64,000 bases of DNA from Sphagnum compactum (Eukaryota > Bryophyta > Sphagnopsida > Sphagnales). Both the position numbers and the translations under genes were made by a program. Positions 49,795-60,774 of the stretch are shown in pieces. Location: the NCBI GenBank assembly GCA_965153455.1, contig OZ234504.1, positions 2,418,001 to 2,482,000 of the forward strand. The letters run 5' to 3'. Below the pieces are notes generated by a model. It worked only from the letters and a program-made list of their open reading frames with translations. It did no database searches and was not told where the DNA came from. Numbering within the stretch: position 1 is the stretch's first letter; every line of letters starts with the position of its first letter.

Positions 49795-50550
49795 TAACAA
49801 TCAAGTGGAAAAAAATGATTGGGGCTATAGTACTTATTATGCATCTACAACTATGATGGGATTTGGCCAGAGCAAACATGTGAAGATGCCTTGCCTATAA
49901 GGAGAAATGGGCCACTATTTATGGTGACTACAAAAGGATTCAAGGGCACATGTCATAATGAAGATTTTTGGAACATCCTTATAACATATAGAGTGGCATT
50001 GAATTTGCCATTTGGTTAATTCAACAATGTCATATTTAAGATGATCAATTTGTTTACGAACAATAGTCCCATTTATGAATCACCACACTCTTGAAATTTC
50101 AGGACCCAAATGACAACATTTACACCCCCAAGTTTGTTTATTAAGAATCTAAAGCTATTGCATGATTAAGACTCTTGCATGTTAGATGACTTCATTCATA
50201 TAAACTTCAATCCATTTATATATAGTAGTTTAGAACCATGGTACACGGTGTTCAATGTCGAGACCACTTGCACAACAAAAAGTAGCCTTGCAACACTTAT
50301 AATTCCCACACATTAAAATGATTTACAACTCGATGATCTAGTACCTCAAAGCCCTATGACTCTTGAGCTAGTCACTATTGCATCAATAGATAAGGCAAGA
50401 ACATATAAACCAACAACAAAGAAGGCAAGAATAAATATGCCAACAACAAAGAATGTAAGAGTAGATAAGCAAACAACAAAGAAAGCAACAACACCCTTGT
50501 CGCAAGTCCAATGGAAGCCTAAAATGCAATTAAAAGGATTTTGACCACCA
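49795..50550 (+). pseudogene. Harbinger Myb/SANT-like protein, relic (element 2)
   Basis: The frame reads VTIKWKKMIGAIV, then after two stops YKEKWATIYGDYKRIQGHMS, the same K-x-K-W...G-D-Y-K signature as in element 1. A Lys/Thr-rich tail follows at 50356-50544. Confidence 0.55.
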
Positions 50551-50984
50551 AAAGCAAATAATGGAGTTTGTGTAAAAGTAGAAATTTCAATGCCATTTGA
50601 ATCTTCTACATGATCAATTACATGACATGGTCAACATATTAGTAATACTAGTATTTGTAAAAAACACTTTATTGCCCATCAAAACTTGGTGGAAGTAATA
50701 TAAAAAGGTTTTAAAGCCTTGGTTGAATCCATAGACCGCACCCATGGGGGAAACATGTACAAATTTTTGAAAATTAGTTGTAGAACTTCACACATTGTGA
50801 TGAACATCTGTATTATATTCAAATGGGTATGTTGAAGGCAATTATAGGGTTGACACAAATGGTGGGTCAAGTTTTGTCTACAAGGATCAACTAGTAAGTA
50901 CTTACAACACCCCTTAGTCATGGTCACATGGACAAAGAATTTACCAATCATCCTACCCATGGATTTGTTATTATTTATGCTATT

Positions 50985-51345
50985 CATGGAGCTATTGCAA
51001 TGTATGATCTTGCACTTGGAACTAATAGATATGGAGTTGGAGGAATTAATTATGCACATGGAACTGCATGATATGGAGTTGGAGGAACTAATCATGCACC
51101 TTAGTTACTATAATTGATTGTGCACATGGAGTTATTGGATAAAAAGCTGGAATTGATCATGCATATGGAGCTACTAAATTTGGATTTGGCATTGATTTTG
51201 CAAATGGAACTATTAGATATGGAGCTAATGTAGTTAATGATGCACATGGAGCTTATGGATTTGGAGTTGTTGGAATTGATCATGCATATGGAGCTATTGG
51301 ATATGGGGTTGTTGCAATTAATCATGTACTTGGAGCTGTTGTAAA
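50985..51345 (+). repeat. Low-complexity imperfect array, ~45-bp period
   Basis: Repeated ATATGGAGTTGGAGGAATTA and ATGCACATGGAGCTATTGGA blocks alternate. They read as Met/Glu/Leu/Ile-rich in one plus frame and Ser/Asn/Ile-rich on minus, with many stops. The array lies between the two relic ORFs of Harbinger element 2. Confidence 0.7.
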
Positions 51346-51599
51346 CTAATTAGATTACACATGGAAATGGAGATGAGTCAACTGAAATCCTACACTCAAA
51401 CAACTAAAATATTGATTCAACATTGATCCTTCACTTCGACATTGATTTTTTACTCTAACACATGAACTAGATGGGATGATGGGAATTGAAAGTTTTGAGA
51501 GTGGGGTCATAAGTATCCTTTGTCATGACGAAGATAAAGAGGAAAACCTTCTTCACCACCTTTCACTGAGTTGAAAAGCCCTTTTTGGTGAACTTGTTT

Positions 51600-52350
51600 T
51601 TATAATCTAGATTTTCAAAAGACTAGAGAATCATCGACACTTTTAAGTAAACCAACATAGACATCAATAAACCACCTCCTAACATCCACAACTTTTCAAA
51701 TGCCACAATTGAATAACCTCCAGTCTTATAATAAGAGTAGTTTTCTACAAATGGAATGTTGGGTTTGGACATGGAAATGTGTGTATTGTCTACTGCACCA
51801 TGCACATTTGGCAACCCACATCAATCTTTAAACTCCATCATTATGACCTCTATATTTTGTGTTATTAGCCATGAAATCAGATTTTTGAACACAATGTTGA
51901 CAACCCTAACAACTTCTTTGATAACCAACCCAACATCGATTTGCCTATTGCAAACAATTCAATGTAGGTTAACAAGTTTGAGCCATGTGATATTTTGTAA
52001 ATCACACAAGCCACTTGAACCTCCATAAGGATTGCAAGACAATACCTTGTGTCCTTTGCAATCAATGGCCTTAGATAGTTGGCTATTTTGAACAATGTCA
52101 AATTTGACATCATAAAGTTTTAAATCCACCAATCATCATCATATTCTATTAATAAAAACACAAATAACCATGTTGTACTTTGTGGCTTCACCCAATACTT
52201 TAAATCAAACCCGATTACAACCAAATTGGTGTTAATTGCAAATTGTGTAAGGCAATGTTTATAAGGATAGTAACAAAAAATACTACCAACATTGATGGAA
52301 GAAATGGTGAGGATGTATCATCTTTTTCCTAGAAACGTTGTACAATTTCA
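51600..52350 (-). pseudogene. Harbinger DDE transposase, relic (element 2)
   Basis: The N-terminal helical part (52113-51877) reads LFKIANYLRPLIAKDTRYC and then ELFAIGKSM. Next comes GLPNVHGAVDNTHISMSKPN with the first catalytic Asp (51815-51760), then NYSYYKTGGYSIVAF. Stops and missing parts show it is dead. It matches element 1 in gene order but not closely enough to be a recent copy. Confidence 0.72.
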
Positions 52351-52400
52351 CTGAGGATGACAATTGACCCCAATGCAACTATCAAGTCTTTAGTATCCAT

Positions 52401-53334
52401 GGTGAGCTACAGACATCTGATTGAAGCACAAAGCTTTGTAGAAAAAATAACTTTAATAAAAAAAACAAGCTAAAGAGAAAAAAAACCAAGAACATGGATT
52501 TTTTTTGCCAAAAGAGGTTGAAGAAAAAAAATGTGGAAGTTGGAAAGATGAAAAAAAAGAAGAAATGAAAACATACATGAATAAAAACACAAAGGATGAG
52601 CATAGATGATGAGCGTGCGAATGGTAAACATAGACAATTATGTGGTCATCATACAAAAAATAATTTACCCAAATTTGGCTACATACTAGATACGAACGTA
52701 ATTTTTTTATTAAAAAAAAGTTTCTATATTCTTTACTGCCTTCTGTCACTTATCATAAAAATCTAGCAATTGGAAAAAAAATTCTTCTAAATCTGGCGAA
52801 TTTGGGTGATTTTTTTCTTGAAAAATCCTTTGTATAGGTCAAAATCGTATTTTTCAGGTCAAAAAATTTGACGAAAATTCGCCAGTAAAAAAACACCACT
52901 ACATAGCAATGCAGTTTTTTATTTGGTCTTACATTTTGAAGAATGCTCACCAGGTGATGTGACATAGAGGGGAAGACACCTTGGGTATGTTGAGTACCAT
53001 GGCAAAAATCCCAAAATAGATTTAAAATATTTCTAAATATTGGCTATATCCCACACTAAGACTAAACCAGAGTCTGAGTTCAAATCTAACATCTTTAATG
53101 CTTAATATAGCCACTAGGAGGCCTCACTCCAAAAGGTGAAGGTACCTACCAAGGTGGGGTGCTGGTTCACCCTGGCCAAGGCAAGGCCCACTATGGAAAA
53201 GTAGAAAGATCATGCTTGTGCTATGCCTTGGCCCATTCATGTTTGTCCATATAAGAATCTAAAAGGCCAGCCACACTTAGTGGTAGCCCAAAATTTGGTT
53301 TTCACTCTTTCAACACTCTGATGATGAAGACTTG
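52401..53334. other. Intergenic DNA with worn repeat fragments
   Basis: No gene. It includes the fragments matched at 44.76-45.29 kb and a GGGTGCTGGTTCACCCTGG phrase shared with 43.2 kb. Confidence 0.45.
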
Positions 53335-53645
53335 GTGATAGGATTAGTTTTGTTGGCCTTGCCTACTACCAAGGCAAGAAGGATATTGTGTTTAGATTCA
53401 TTGTAGAGTATTATAGTAGCTTAAGGGATTTTTATAGGCCCCTAGGTAATAAATAATAATAGGTCTATTTTCATATGAGGATTTTTGAAAGATGATATTT
53501 TGGCTTATATTGAAACTTTGAGATTTGTTATAGAGTAATATATTAGGTATCTTGAAGGATTTTGGGTTTCTTTTAGAGGATTTGTTGAAGATTATATTTT
53601 GGCATGGTGAAATATTTGAGTTTTTCATAATTCTTCTTTTTGCCT
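53335..53645 (-). repeat. Dispersed ~300-bp repeat (family B), copy 3, inverted
   Basis: This is the reverse complement of the copies at 18.55 and 21.11 kb. It starts with GTTGGCCTTGCCTAC, runs through GGCCCCTAGGTAATAA and ATTTGTTGAAGATTATATTT, and ends with GGTGAAATATTTGAG. Confidence 0.82.
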
Positions 53646-53649
53646 GAAC

Positions 53650-53765
53650 ATTACATATAGTAAAGGAGCTTGGGATGAAATGAAGTTTTCCATCCATCCG
53701 TTCGTCCGTCATCCATCCCATCATCCATCCCGTCATCCATCCAAACAGAACAAATATATATTTTA
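53650..53765 (+). repeat. Dispersed repeat, GAAGGACGT/GTCATCC family, copy 2
   Basis: ACATTACATATAGTAAAGGA is followed by a string of CATCCATCC and GTCATCCATC units. This is the most diverged head of the three copies but has the longest CATCC run. It directly abuts family B copy 3. Confidence 0.6.
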
Positions 53766-53829
53766 AAAAGGGAAAAAACTAGAAAAAAATAAAAACAGAA
53801 AAACACTTTAACAATTAGAAACTTTTTGT

Positions 53830-54600
53830 AAACACTTAAACATGAAACAAAAAAGGGAAATGCAGTAAAATAATCTTACAAGAAAATTAAAAAATAGATG
53901 ACAAAAAATAAGAAACAAAACAGAGAGCAAAAGAAAGAGGAAAAAAACCATACTTGAAAAAAAAATGAGGTTTGTCTTCTTTTTCCAAACTTCAAACCTG
54001 CATCTAATCAAATAAAAATAATTTTTATTATAAAACATATTAGAAAAGCTAGAACTTTTTTGGAAAAGAAAATAGAAACTAAATAATAAATAAACGCATA
54101 AAAATAGAAAAAAAATGAAGATAGACAAAATAAGAATAGAAAAAATTAAAACATGAAACAAACATGAACAAAAAAAAGTAAAAACACAAAAACTATAAAA
54201 AAGGAATGGAAACAAATGAAACAAGGAAAGGGAAATACAGTAAACTCATTTTTTAAAAAAAAATTTACAAAAAAGAAGAAACCAAATAAAGAGTAGAAAA
54301 TAAGAAATAATAAAACTTATAATAATAATAAAAAACCCTACTTGAAAAAGAATGAGGTGTGTCTTCTTTCTCCAAACTTCAAACTTGCATCCAAATAAAC
54401 AAAAATACAAAAGTGAAAAAGAAACACTTAATTTCAATTATACAAAATAATAATAAAAACAGAAAACACATAAAAACAAAAAAATATAAAAGATAAAAGT
54501 TTAAAAAAAAAACTAAAACATAGACCAAACATTGTTGAAATAACACACCTGTGCATTAGGCACGGGGTTCAAACTAGTACTTTTTTAATGGAAATGGCAA
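53830..54600 (+). repeat. A-rich tandem duplication, two units of ~380 bp
   Basis: Unit 1 has GGGAAATGCAGTAAAA near 53.85 kb and ATGAGGTTTGTCTTCTTTTT near 53.97 kb, then CCAAACTTCAAACCTGCATC. Unit 2 repeats these in order near 54.23 and 54.35 kb. The rest is A-rich filler. Confidence 0.72.
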
Positions 54601-54660
54601 GGCCAAGTGGTGTGACACACCCCGTGTTAACCAGCTAACAAGATAACTTTTCTATCTTTT
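54540..54660 (-). repeat. SINE-like head with A- and B-box-like words
   Basis: On the minus strand TTAGCTGGTTAA (A-box-like) is followed by GGTGTGTCACACCACTTGG, CCTTGCCATTT and then GTTTGAACCCCG (B-box-like). The middle part matches the head of family B copy 2 at 21.11 kb. It may be the pol III promoter end of the family B repeat. Confidence 0.4.
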
Positions 54661-55019
54661 GTACTTTATGTCCGTCCACACAGAGGACATTACCAACAAT
54701 GCTTTCCCAAGGTAGGAGGGGTCTTTTCAAAAGTTTTGGCCACAATTGAGTTGAAAGGTACCCAACCTTTCTCTCGGCCACCATCAACCAGCACCCACCA
54801 GTGTGCACTATGAAGGATGGATGGTAAGTGGTCAGGAAACAATTTTCTGTTGGGTTCCAGTTCCCAGCATAACCGTGATGGTTAGCTCAGTTGCAAATTT
54901 TTTTCTACCTACCTACTAACAACCCACAAGCAGGTTCTTAGTAGGTAGGTTGTAAAAATCACCCTTTACCTATGTATAAACCATCTACTTACCTAGTGGT
55001 TACCTGTTTTCCTACATAT

Positions 55020-55130
55020 ACATTATATATAATGAAGGACGTCGTGAAGCTTCCCCTGAATCCGTCTGTCCCGTCATCCATCCGGACGGATACAGCTATG
55101 TCATCCCCACTATTTAAAATAGAAGCATAG
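55020..55130 (+). repeat. Dispersed repeat, GAAGGACGT/GTCATCC family, copy 3
   Basis: TATATAATGAAGGACGTCGT, GAAGCTTCCCC, AATCCGTC and CCGTCATCCATCCGGACGGA follow the same order as at 1.86 kb. Confidence 0.65.
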
Positions 55131-56093
55131 GAGCTTCCACGTGACACATCATTTTAGCTTATATATGTGACAATCAGAAAAGAAAACCACCAAAAGAGAG
55201 AGGCCAGTGTGTTCAAATGTAAGTTAACTATGAGACCTATTTCTTACACTATTGATTACCAAGGTGAAACCAAATAGTAACTCAGTTGAGGTTCATCCAC
55301 AACTGAGTAATAAAAAGCATCCATTGGATGGTGCCCTGGTGGGTGCTGGTACAATGTGGCCTTTTTTCTCCTTTTTTCATCCTCATCAGATTGTGAAGCA
55401 AATTGTAAGTTTGTCATCATATATGGGGTTTCCTCTTCTCCCTCCTCCACAATCATTTTTGTTTCTTTTCTCATCAGCAATCTCTCTCTATTTCCTTCTT
55501 TACAACGCCTATAACAAGCTCATTTATCCTCAACATCACTGGAAGGTTTCTAATGCAAAGTCTTCATTCTTTTGTTTTGCTCTCTATGCTTTTTGGTGAA
55601 TTTGTTACTTTTGCTCCACAACCAGCTTTTCACCTTACCTTCATCATTTCAAACTCAAAGCACGCCCTATTCTTCACACTTTGGCTACATCACAAAAAAA
55701 GTCCTTAAAAAAAACGTTTTCCTGTAGTCAAAAATTGATCATTTCGCATTTACATGATGTGTCCAAGCCATGTCACAAGGTCAGGTTCCATCATCAAGTT
55801 GTCCCCAGGGTTCTGACAAATCCACCTTGTCTGTCGAAAGACACTCCCAAAAATTTCATTTCCTCCCTGCCCTCCCTGTCCTCTTCTCTCTCTGCTCTGC
55901 CTTGCCTTGCCCTGCCCTGCGTTGCTCTGTTCTGATCTCTTTCTCTCTACTTCCTTGGATTTTGTTGCTGGAAATCGGCACTTAACTGGAATTGAAATTC
56001 TTGTTTCGTTCATTCCAGGAATCGGTGCTGAAAGCAGCTGGGATCGATTTTCACTTTCAGAGAGAGACAGAGAGACAGAGAGGAGTACAAAGA
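55131..56093 (+). promoter_or_regulatory. 5' flank and probable 5' UTR of the P450 gene
   Basis: A strongly pyrimidine-rich stretch at about 55.86-55.96 kb (CCCTGCC and CTCTCT strings) is followed by a GA-rich leader (AGAGAGACAGAG repeats) immediately before the start codon. No definite TATA box was chosen. A 115-codon open frame at 55252-55599 has no recognised content and is not called. Confidence 0.4.
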
Positions 56094-58508
56094 ATGGGTA
56101 CTATCCATGTCGAGGATCCGGGGATGGATTTCAGTGACATACAAGGGGAGGAGGGAATTTTGCGGTTCAGTGGTCGCGGTATGTGGTGGTGGGAATTGGT
56201 GGCGTACACGGCAGTGATAGCAGCGGTGTTGTGGGTGGTGCTGGATTTGTGGAGGCAGAGGGGGAAAAAAGGGCCCCTTCGTTTGCCTCTTGTGGGTTCC
56301 CTTGTAGAGGTTCTGTGGAACTATCACAGGTTGCATGACTGGAGTGCCTCCTATTTGAAAGACTCTCCTACCCTTCAGGTGGACTTTCCTGATTTCACCA
56401 TGACTTACACTGTCCTCCCTGAAAATGTGGAGCACATACTCAAGAACAATTTCCCCAATTACCCAAAGGTACATATGTATGTACAATGTATGTTCTCCTG
56501 TATAGACTCTAGATGATAGATAATCTGCAAGTTCAACAGATGATTTTTCTGCACAAAGCTTTGGTTTCTCAAATTTTGTCCATCATGATGATGATGATGA
56601 TGATGATGATAGGGGGAATTGTTCCAAGAGATTTTCCAAAGTCTTTTAGGAGATGGGATCTTCAATACAGATGGGGAATTGTGGCGCAAGCAAAGGAAGA
56701 TTGCCAGCTTTGAATTTGCCTCCAAAGTGTTGCGCGACTTCAGCACTGAAGTGTTTAGGGCTTACTCCTTGAAGCTCGCTGTCATTCTTACCCATGCAGC
56801 AACTGTGCAGAATGTGACAGACATGCAGGTGAGCTTCTTCTTGCTGTCAAATCCACATGTCTGGATTAGTTTTTTGTTTTGGAAGCTCCAATTAGTCCTT
56901 ACACCTCAAATTATGTGCTTTCTTATTTCTCTTTAGTCCTCTATGTAGCAAAGAACATAGTTCTGAACCTTGCTTGTTGTTTGGTTTTTTTTCTTTGTAG
57001 GATCTATTCTTGAGGCTCACAATGGAGACAATTTGTCAAGTCAGCTTTGGGATTGGAATTGGAACATTGGAGCCATCTCTTCCTGACATCCCATTTGCAA
57101 AAGCTTTTGAGAATGCAAATGAGTTAAGTGCACACCGATTTGTTGACCCCTTATGGAAGCTCAAGAGGTTCTTTAACGTCGGTGCGGAGGCCACTATGGT
57201 TAAGAGTATAAAGCAGATTGATGATTTTGCCTATGATGTGATCTATAAAAGGAAACGAGAAGTGGCTGCTCAAAAAAAATGTGGAGATGCGAAACCTGGT
57301 GAATCTCAGGTGAAGGTCTTGTATATTGTGATGTTTGTGGTTTCACAATCCATACAGGTTGTCAAACTTGGCTTGAATTTGTGACCTCTAAGTGCATGCA
57401 TGCATTGTAGCAGGCAGTGATGGTGAGGAGGGATTTTTTCACCAGGCTCTTGCTGCTGAATGCAGACAGTGGTGAAGAGACTTTCACAGACAAGGAATTC
57501 CGGGACACCATGATCAATTTTCTCATGGCAGGCCGTGACACATCTGCAAGCACTATCTCTTGGTTTGTGTCCATGATGATATTGCATCCTGAGGTTGACA
57601 AAAGGATTGAAGAAGAGCTACGTGCCTTTGAGAAAGCAAGAAAGGAAGAAACTGATTACAATGTGGGGCCCATCAAGGATCTGAAGCAACTTATTGCTGG
57701 CCTTTGTAATGGAGCTGATGATGATGAAACCAGCTTTAATCTACAAGTTGCGGAATACGCCCAATTGTTGACCTATGACTCTCTACTTAAATTGCAATAT
57801 TTGTATGCAGCTATTCTGGAAACTCTTCGATTGCATCCCCCAGTCCCAGTGGTAAGAACAAGCTCCAAAGAGGCATAGATATGCTTTTCAATTGTCAATT
57901 GTCAGTGTAGAAATTGTACATCTCTTAATAGCACAGGATGAAGCCCATCTTCAAATGGGTCCTGCTTCTGAAGTGGATCATGGTTTTGACTGCAGGATAT
58001 CAAAGGTGTGTTGAATGATGATACATTTCCTGATGGAACACATTTGAAGAAAGGCAACCTAGTTGCATACTCTCCCTGGGCTATGGGACGAATGCAATAT
58101 ATCTGGGGTTCTGATGCATGTGATTTCAAGCCTGAGAGGTGGATGAAAGATGGTGTTGTTCAACTAGAATCCCCATTCAAATTCACTGCTTTTCAGGTTG
58201 GAAAGTACCCGAATTTTGCATATCTTATTTCATGAGCTGATTAGCACCCAAAAATGTTTGGTTTATAGGTTGAGTCTAAGACTAAACCCTAAACTGTAAC
58301 TTTCTCTTTTGGACGTTGTTATGTTTTGCAGGCAGGACCTCGGATTTGCTTGGGAAAAGACTCAGCACTGTTGCAGTTAAGAATGGTATTAGCGATTCTT
58401 TGCAGATTCTATAAGTTCCACTTAGTCCCAGGAGCTGTTATCAAATACCGCCAGATGATGTCATTACAACTTGCAAATGGGTTGCCTGTCACTATCACAC
58501 TGAAGTAA
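56094..58508 (+). CDS. CYP704B: Cytochrome P450, CYP704B-like fatty acid omega-hydroxylase, 6 exons
   Basis: The exons are 56094-56468, 56613-56828, 57001-57309, 57414-57851, 57996-58196 and 58332-58508, all GT..AG and phase 0, for 571 aa. The membrane anchor is WWWELVAYTAVIAAVLWVV (residues 31-49). The P450 landmarks are all present: the helix-C stretch GDGIFNTDGELWRKQRK, helix-I AGRDT at 339-343, ExxR (ETLR) at 436-439, KPERW at about 491-495, and the haem loop FQAGPRICLG with Cys519. The family places these ER enzymes in omega-hydroxylation of long-chain fatty acids; CYP704B1 supplies sporopollenin precursors for pollen or spore walls. Arabidopsis CYP704B1 is about 50 residues shorter, so translation may instead start at Met30 (ATG 56181). 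Exon 4 could also begin at 57411. No inactivating change is seen. Confidence 0.92.
56584..56610 (+). repeat. (GAT)n microsatellite next to a 3' splice site
   Basis: About nine GAT/ATG units fill the end of P450 intron 1. The acceptor AG follows directly, replacing the usual pyrimidine tract. Confidence 0.93.
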
Positions 58509-58992
58509 ATACAATTACTGTCATCATCAACCGATCAGCACCTGACTTGGAGAAGATGGATGTATTTGCATATGAACATGGTTTGAGAAATCCAATGGCA
58601 GAAGAATGGATTTGTTAACTGGTCCGAATATCTGCTTCATTTCCCCGGTCTGCAACCGTTTCTGCAACACAGCTTCACCGGACAAATTACCAACTCAGTG
58701 TGCTGGTTCGGTATATATGCAAAGATATGTCATCAAAGGTGCTAAAACTCTGATGTAATTAGGACTTCTCAAAGCATACATAACCTGGACCCTGGAACCC
58801 TACTTAATCTTTGGGTAGAAATTCCAAAGTCCAGGAGTTACATTCTCCCAAGTACTACCTAATTTGTGTCAGCTTGTGCTGAATTACCGCCTATTTTATT
58901 TTACTTTTGAGTTTCTGCTTTTATTATGTATTTATTAACAACCCACTAGCATTGAAATAAGGCCAGTGTTGGGCAAGTAAACGCTTCCTCAC
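58509..58992 (+). other. 3' flank of the P450 gene
   Basis: Probable 3' UTR and downstream DNA. No repeat or gene was recognised. Confidence 0.4.
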
Positions 58993-59418
58993 ATACCAGT
59001 ATGGTAAAGAGGATGTAGTAGTCTACCTCCAATACTCATTACCAGTGGTCCATAGTGGTAATGGACAACTGGCTGTGAATGCTGCAGGTAGCCTACCGCA
59101 GCCTCATACCAACTGGTTTCGTATTGTTTTTGGAATTTCTTACTCACAACTCGAAGTATTGACCCCAGTACTTCACAATGAAATACCAAACTGGTAAAGA
59201 GGATGTGGTAGGCTACCTCTGATCTTCATTACTAGTTGTCCATTAACACTATGGACAACCTACTGGTAATGGATATTGAAGGTAGCCTACCACATCGTCA
59301 TACCAACTTGTTTGGTAAATAGTGTTGTTTTTCAAGTTTTCATAGTACTCACATAGTCTAAGTATTGACCCCAATACTTCATAATGAAATACCAAGTTGG
59401 TAAAGAGGATGTGACAAG
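58993..59418 (+). repeat. Tandem array of hairpin units, ~190-206 bp, two full units plus a part
   Basis: Units start ATACCA..TGGTAAAGAGGATG at 58993, 59183 and 59389. Within each unit, GATGTGGTAGGCTACCTC is answered about 80 bases later by its complement, GAAGGTAGCCTACCACATC. Shorter inverted strings (CCAGTGG/CCATAGTGG, TGTCCATTA/TAATGGA) lie between them. Each unit ends with AAGTATTGACCCCAGTACTT. Confidence 0.85.
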
Positions 59419-59929
59419 TGGATCACGACCCACTAGCGCAGTAGTTGGCTGTTCTGTCCATTGGACGGGGTGAGATTTTTCATCCAATTCTCGAACTTTT
59501 TAATCAACATGGAAGCTATGAACTTTTTAATCAACATGGTAGCTATCAACTTTAGGGTTTCGGGTTTAGGGATATTACAAAAAGAGTTGGGCATTGCGAT
59601 TTTTTTGGGGGAATTTGTCTTTGTTTTTTTAATTTGCAAATAGATGTAACTTGTTCTTGCTTGATATAGAAGAATATTGTAACTTTCACAAAAAAAAAAC
59701 TATATTCTTTTTCTTAGTAGTAGTCGTTGAATGATAGCTACAATATGGGAGGTAGTTACAATAAACGGTGGTAGTTTCAAATCGTAAAAGTAGTTTGTCC
59801 TTCTTGGAACAACTTGCAACAAAGTTGAAGTTTGAGCAATAAGGTAGTCATCTTCTAGGTTGGTTGTTTTGGTTTCAATATATATATGTTAGATCGATAA
59901 TTTTCTGTAAACAAAAACACCCCCCTTAC
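59419..59929. other. Intergenic DNA
   Basis: A short direct repeat, GAACTTTTTAATCAACATGG, occurs twice at about 59496-59540. Nothing else is recognised. Confidence 0.45.
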
Positions 59930-60070
59930 TTCAGGGGGCCGTAACTTTTTGGCCTCTAATCCAGTTTTGCCGCAACAGACGTGCCAAGAGGAGGGCTCCA
60001 TCTACTCTTTGGATACCATAAACACTCGGGCCTCCTGCGAAAACGGTGAGTAAACCTTACCTTAAGTAAA
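59930..60070 (+). repeat. Dispersed ~150-bp element (family C), copy 2
   Basis: GGCCGTAACTTTTTGGCCTC, then GTGCCAAGAGGAGGGCTCC, then CTACTCTTTGGATACCATAA, then CCTCCTGCGAAAACGGTGAG. These blocks correspond in order to the minus-strand copy at 37.87-38.05 kb. Confidence 0.8.
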
Positions 60071-60074
60071 CCCA

Positions 60075-60510
60075 ACCTACATACAGGTACCGATCATCTC
60101 CACAAATTTCTCTGCCCTGAGAGATCAACCCGAGAATCAACGAGGCGAAGAATCAACGTTTCAGCGCGAGTCACAAAGCAATCAACGAGAGAATCAACGA
60201 GAGAGTCACAAAGGAATCATCATCACTAGATACTCACAAGAGAGAATCGCCGAGTGTACAAAACTCCAGAATCAAGAGTAGACTCCATTAATGATGCAAC
60301 TACAGGAATACATGATTCAAATCTGCGCCTGCACACAGCAGAAGTTCTGCGTGGATTTACAGAATCACAATCTAGCTCAATCGTATCTCTACTACTATAC
60401 ATGAACCTTTCGCTTCAAATCGTGTCTTTACTATACATGAACCTTTAGCTTCAAATCAAACCTCTCTGCTACTATACATGAACCCCTTAGCTTCAAACCA
60501 AAACTCGCTG
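60075..60510. repeat. Short internal repeats downstream of the unknown gene
   Basis: AATCAACGAG-type words recur about five times at 60.12-60.22 kb. A TACTATACATGAACC block recurs at 60393, 60429 and 60470 with GCTTCAAAT after it. This may overlap the 3' UTR of the minus-strand gene to the right. Confidence 0.6.
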
Positions 60511-60774
60511 ATCTTAGTGCTGAAATTACAGTGCTCGATCGGTTGAATCTAGTCTACTTTCAGCTCCATTGTACCTCTTGATTCAGCTAATACTAGCTTG
60601 TTAAACTGTATACTGGAGTGCCTCCTCGTGTCCCATATTAGAAAACAGAATGGATTCTAAAGCTGTTGCTGGACATTCATAATTATACAACCTCGACTTA
60701 TTTTATGCGTGATGCCGCAGCGTAAATCATGAGTTTACTGCAGCACTAGCTAGCTAGCGCGTGCATCGACTTTA

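Larger units (their letters stand above)
49690..52400. mobile_element. Decayed PIF/Harbinger DNA transposon (element 2)
   Basis: It has the same convergent plan as the element at 3.15-5.87 kb: a Myb-like relic on plus and a transposase relic on minus, here separated by a low-complexity array. The ends were not located. Confidence 0.68.

Noticed and set aside
54876-54900. TTAGCTCAGTTG, a good tRNA A-box word
   Set aside because: No B box, T-stem or acceptor stem follows at tRNA spacing, so it is not a tRNA gene.
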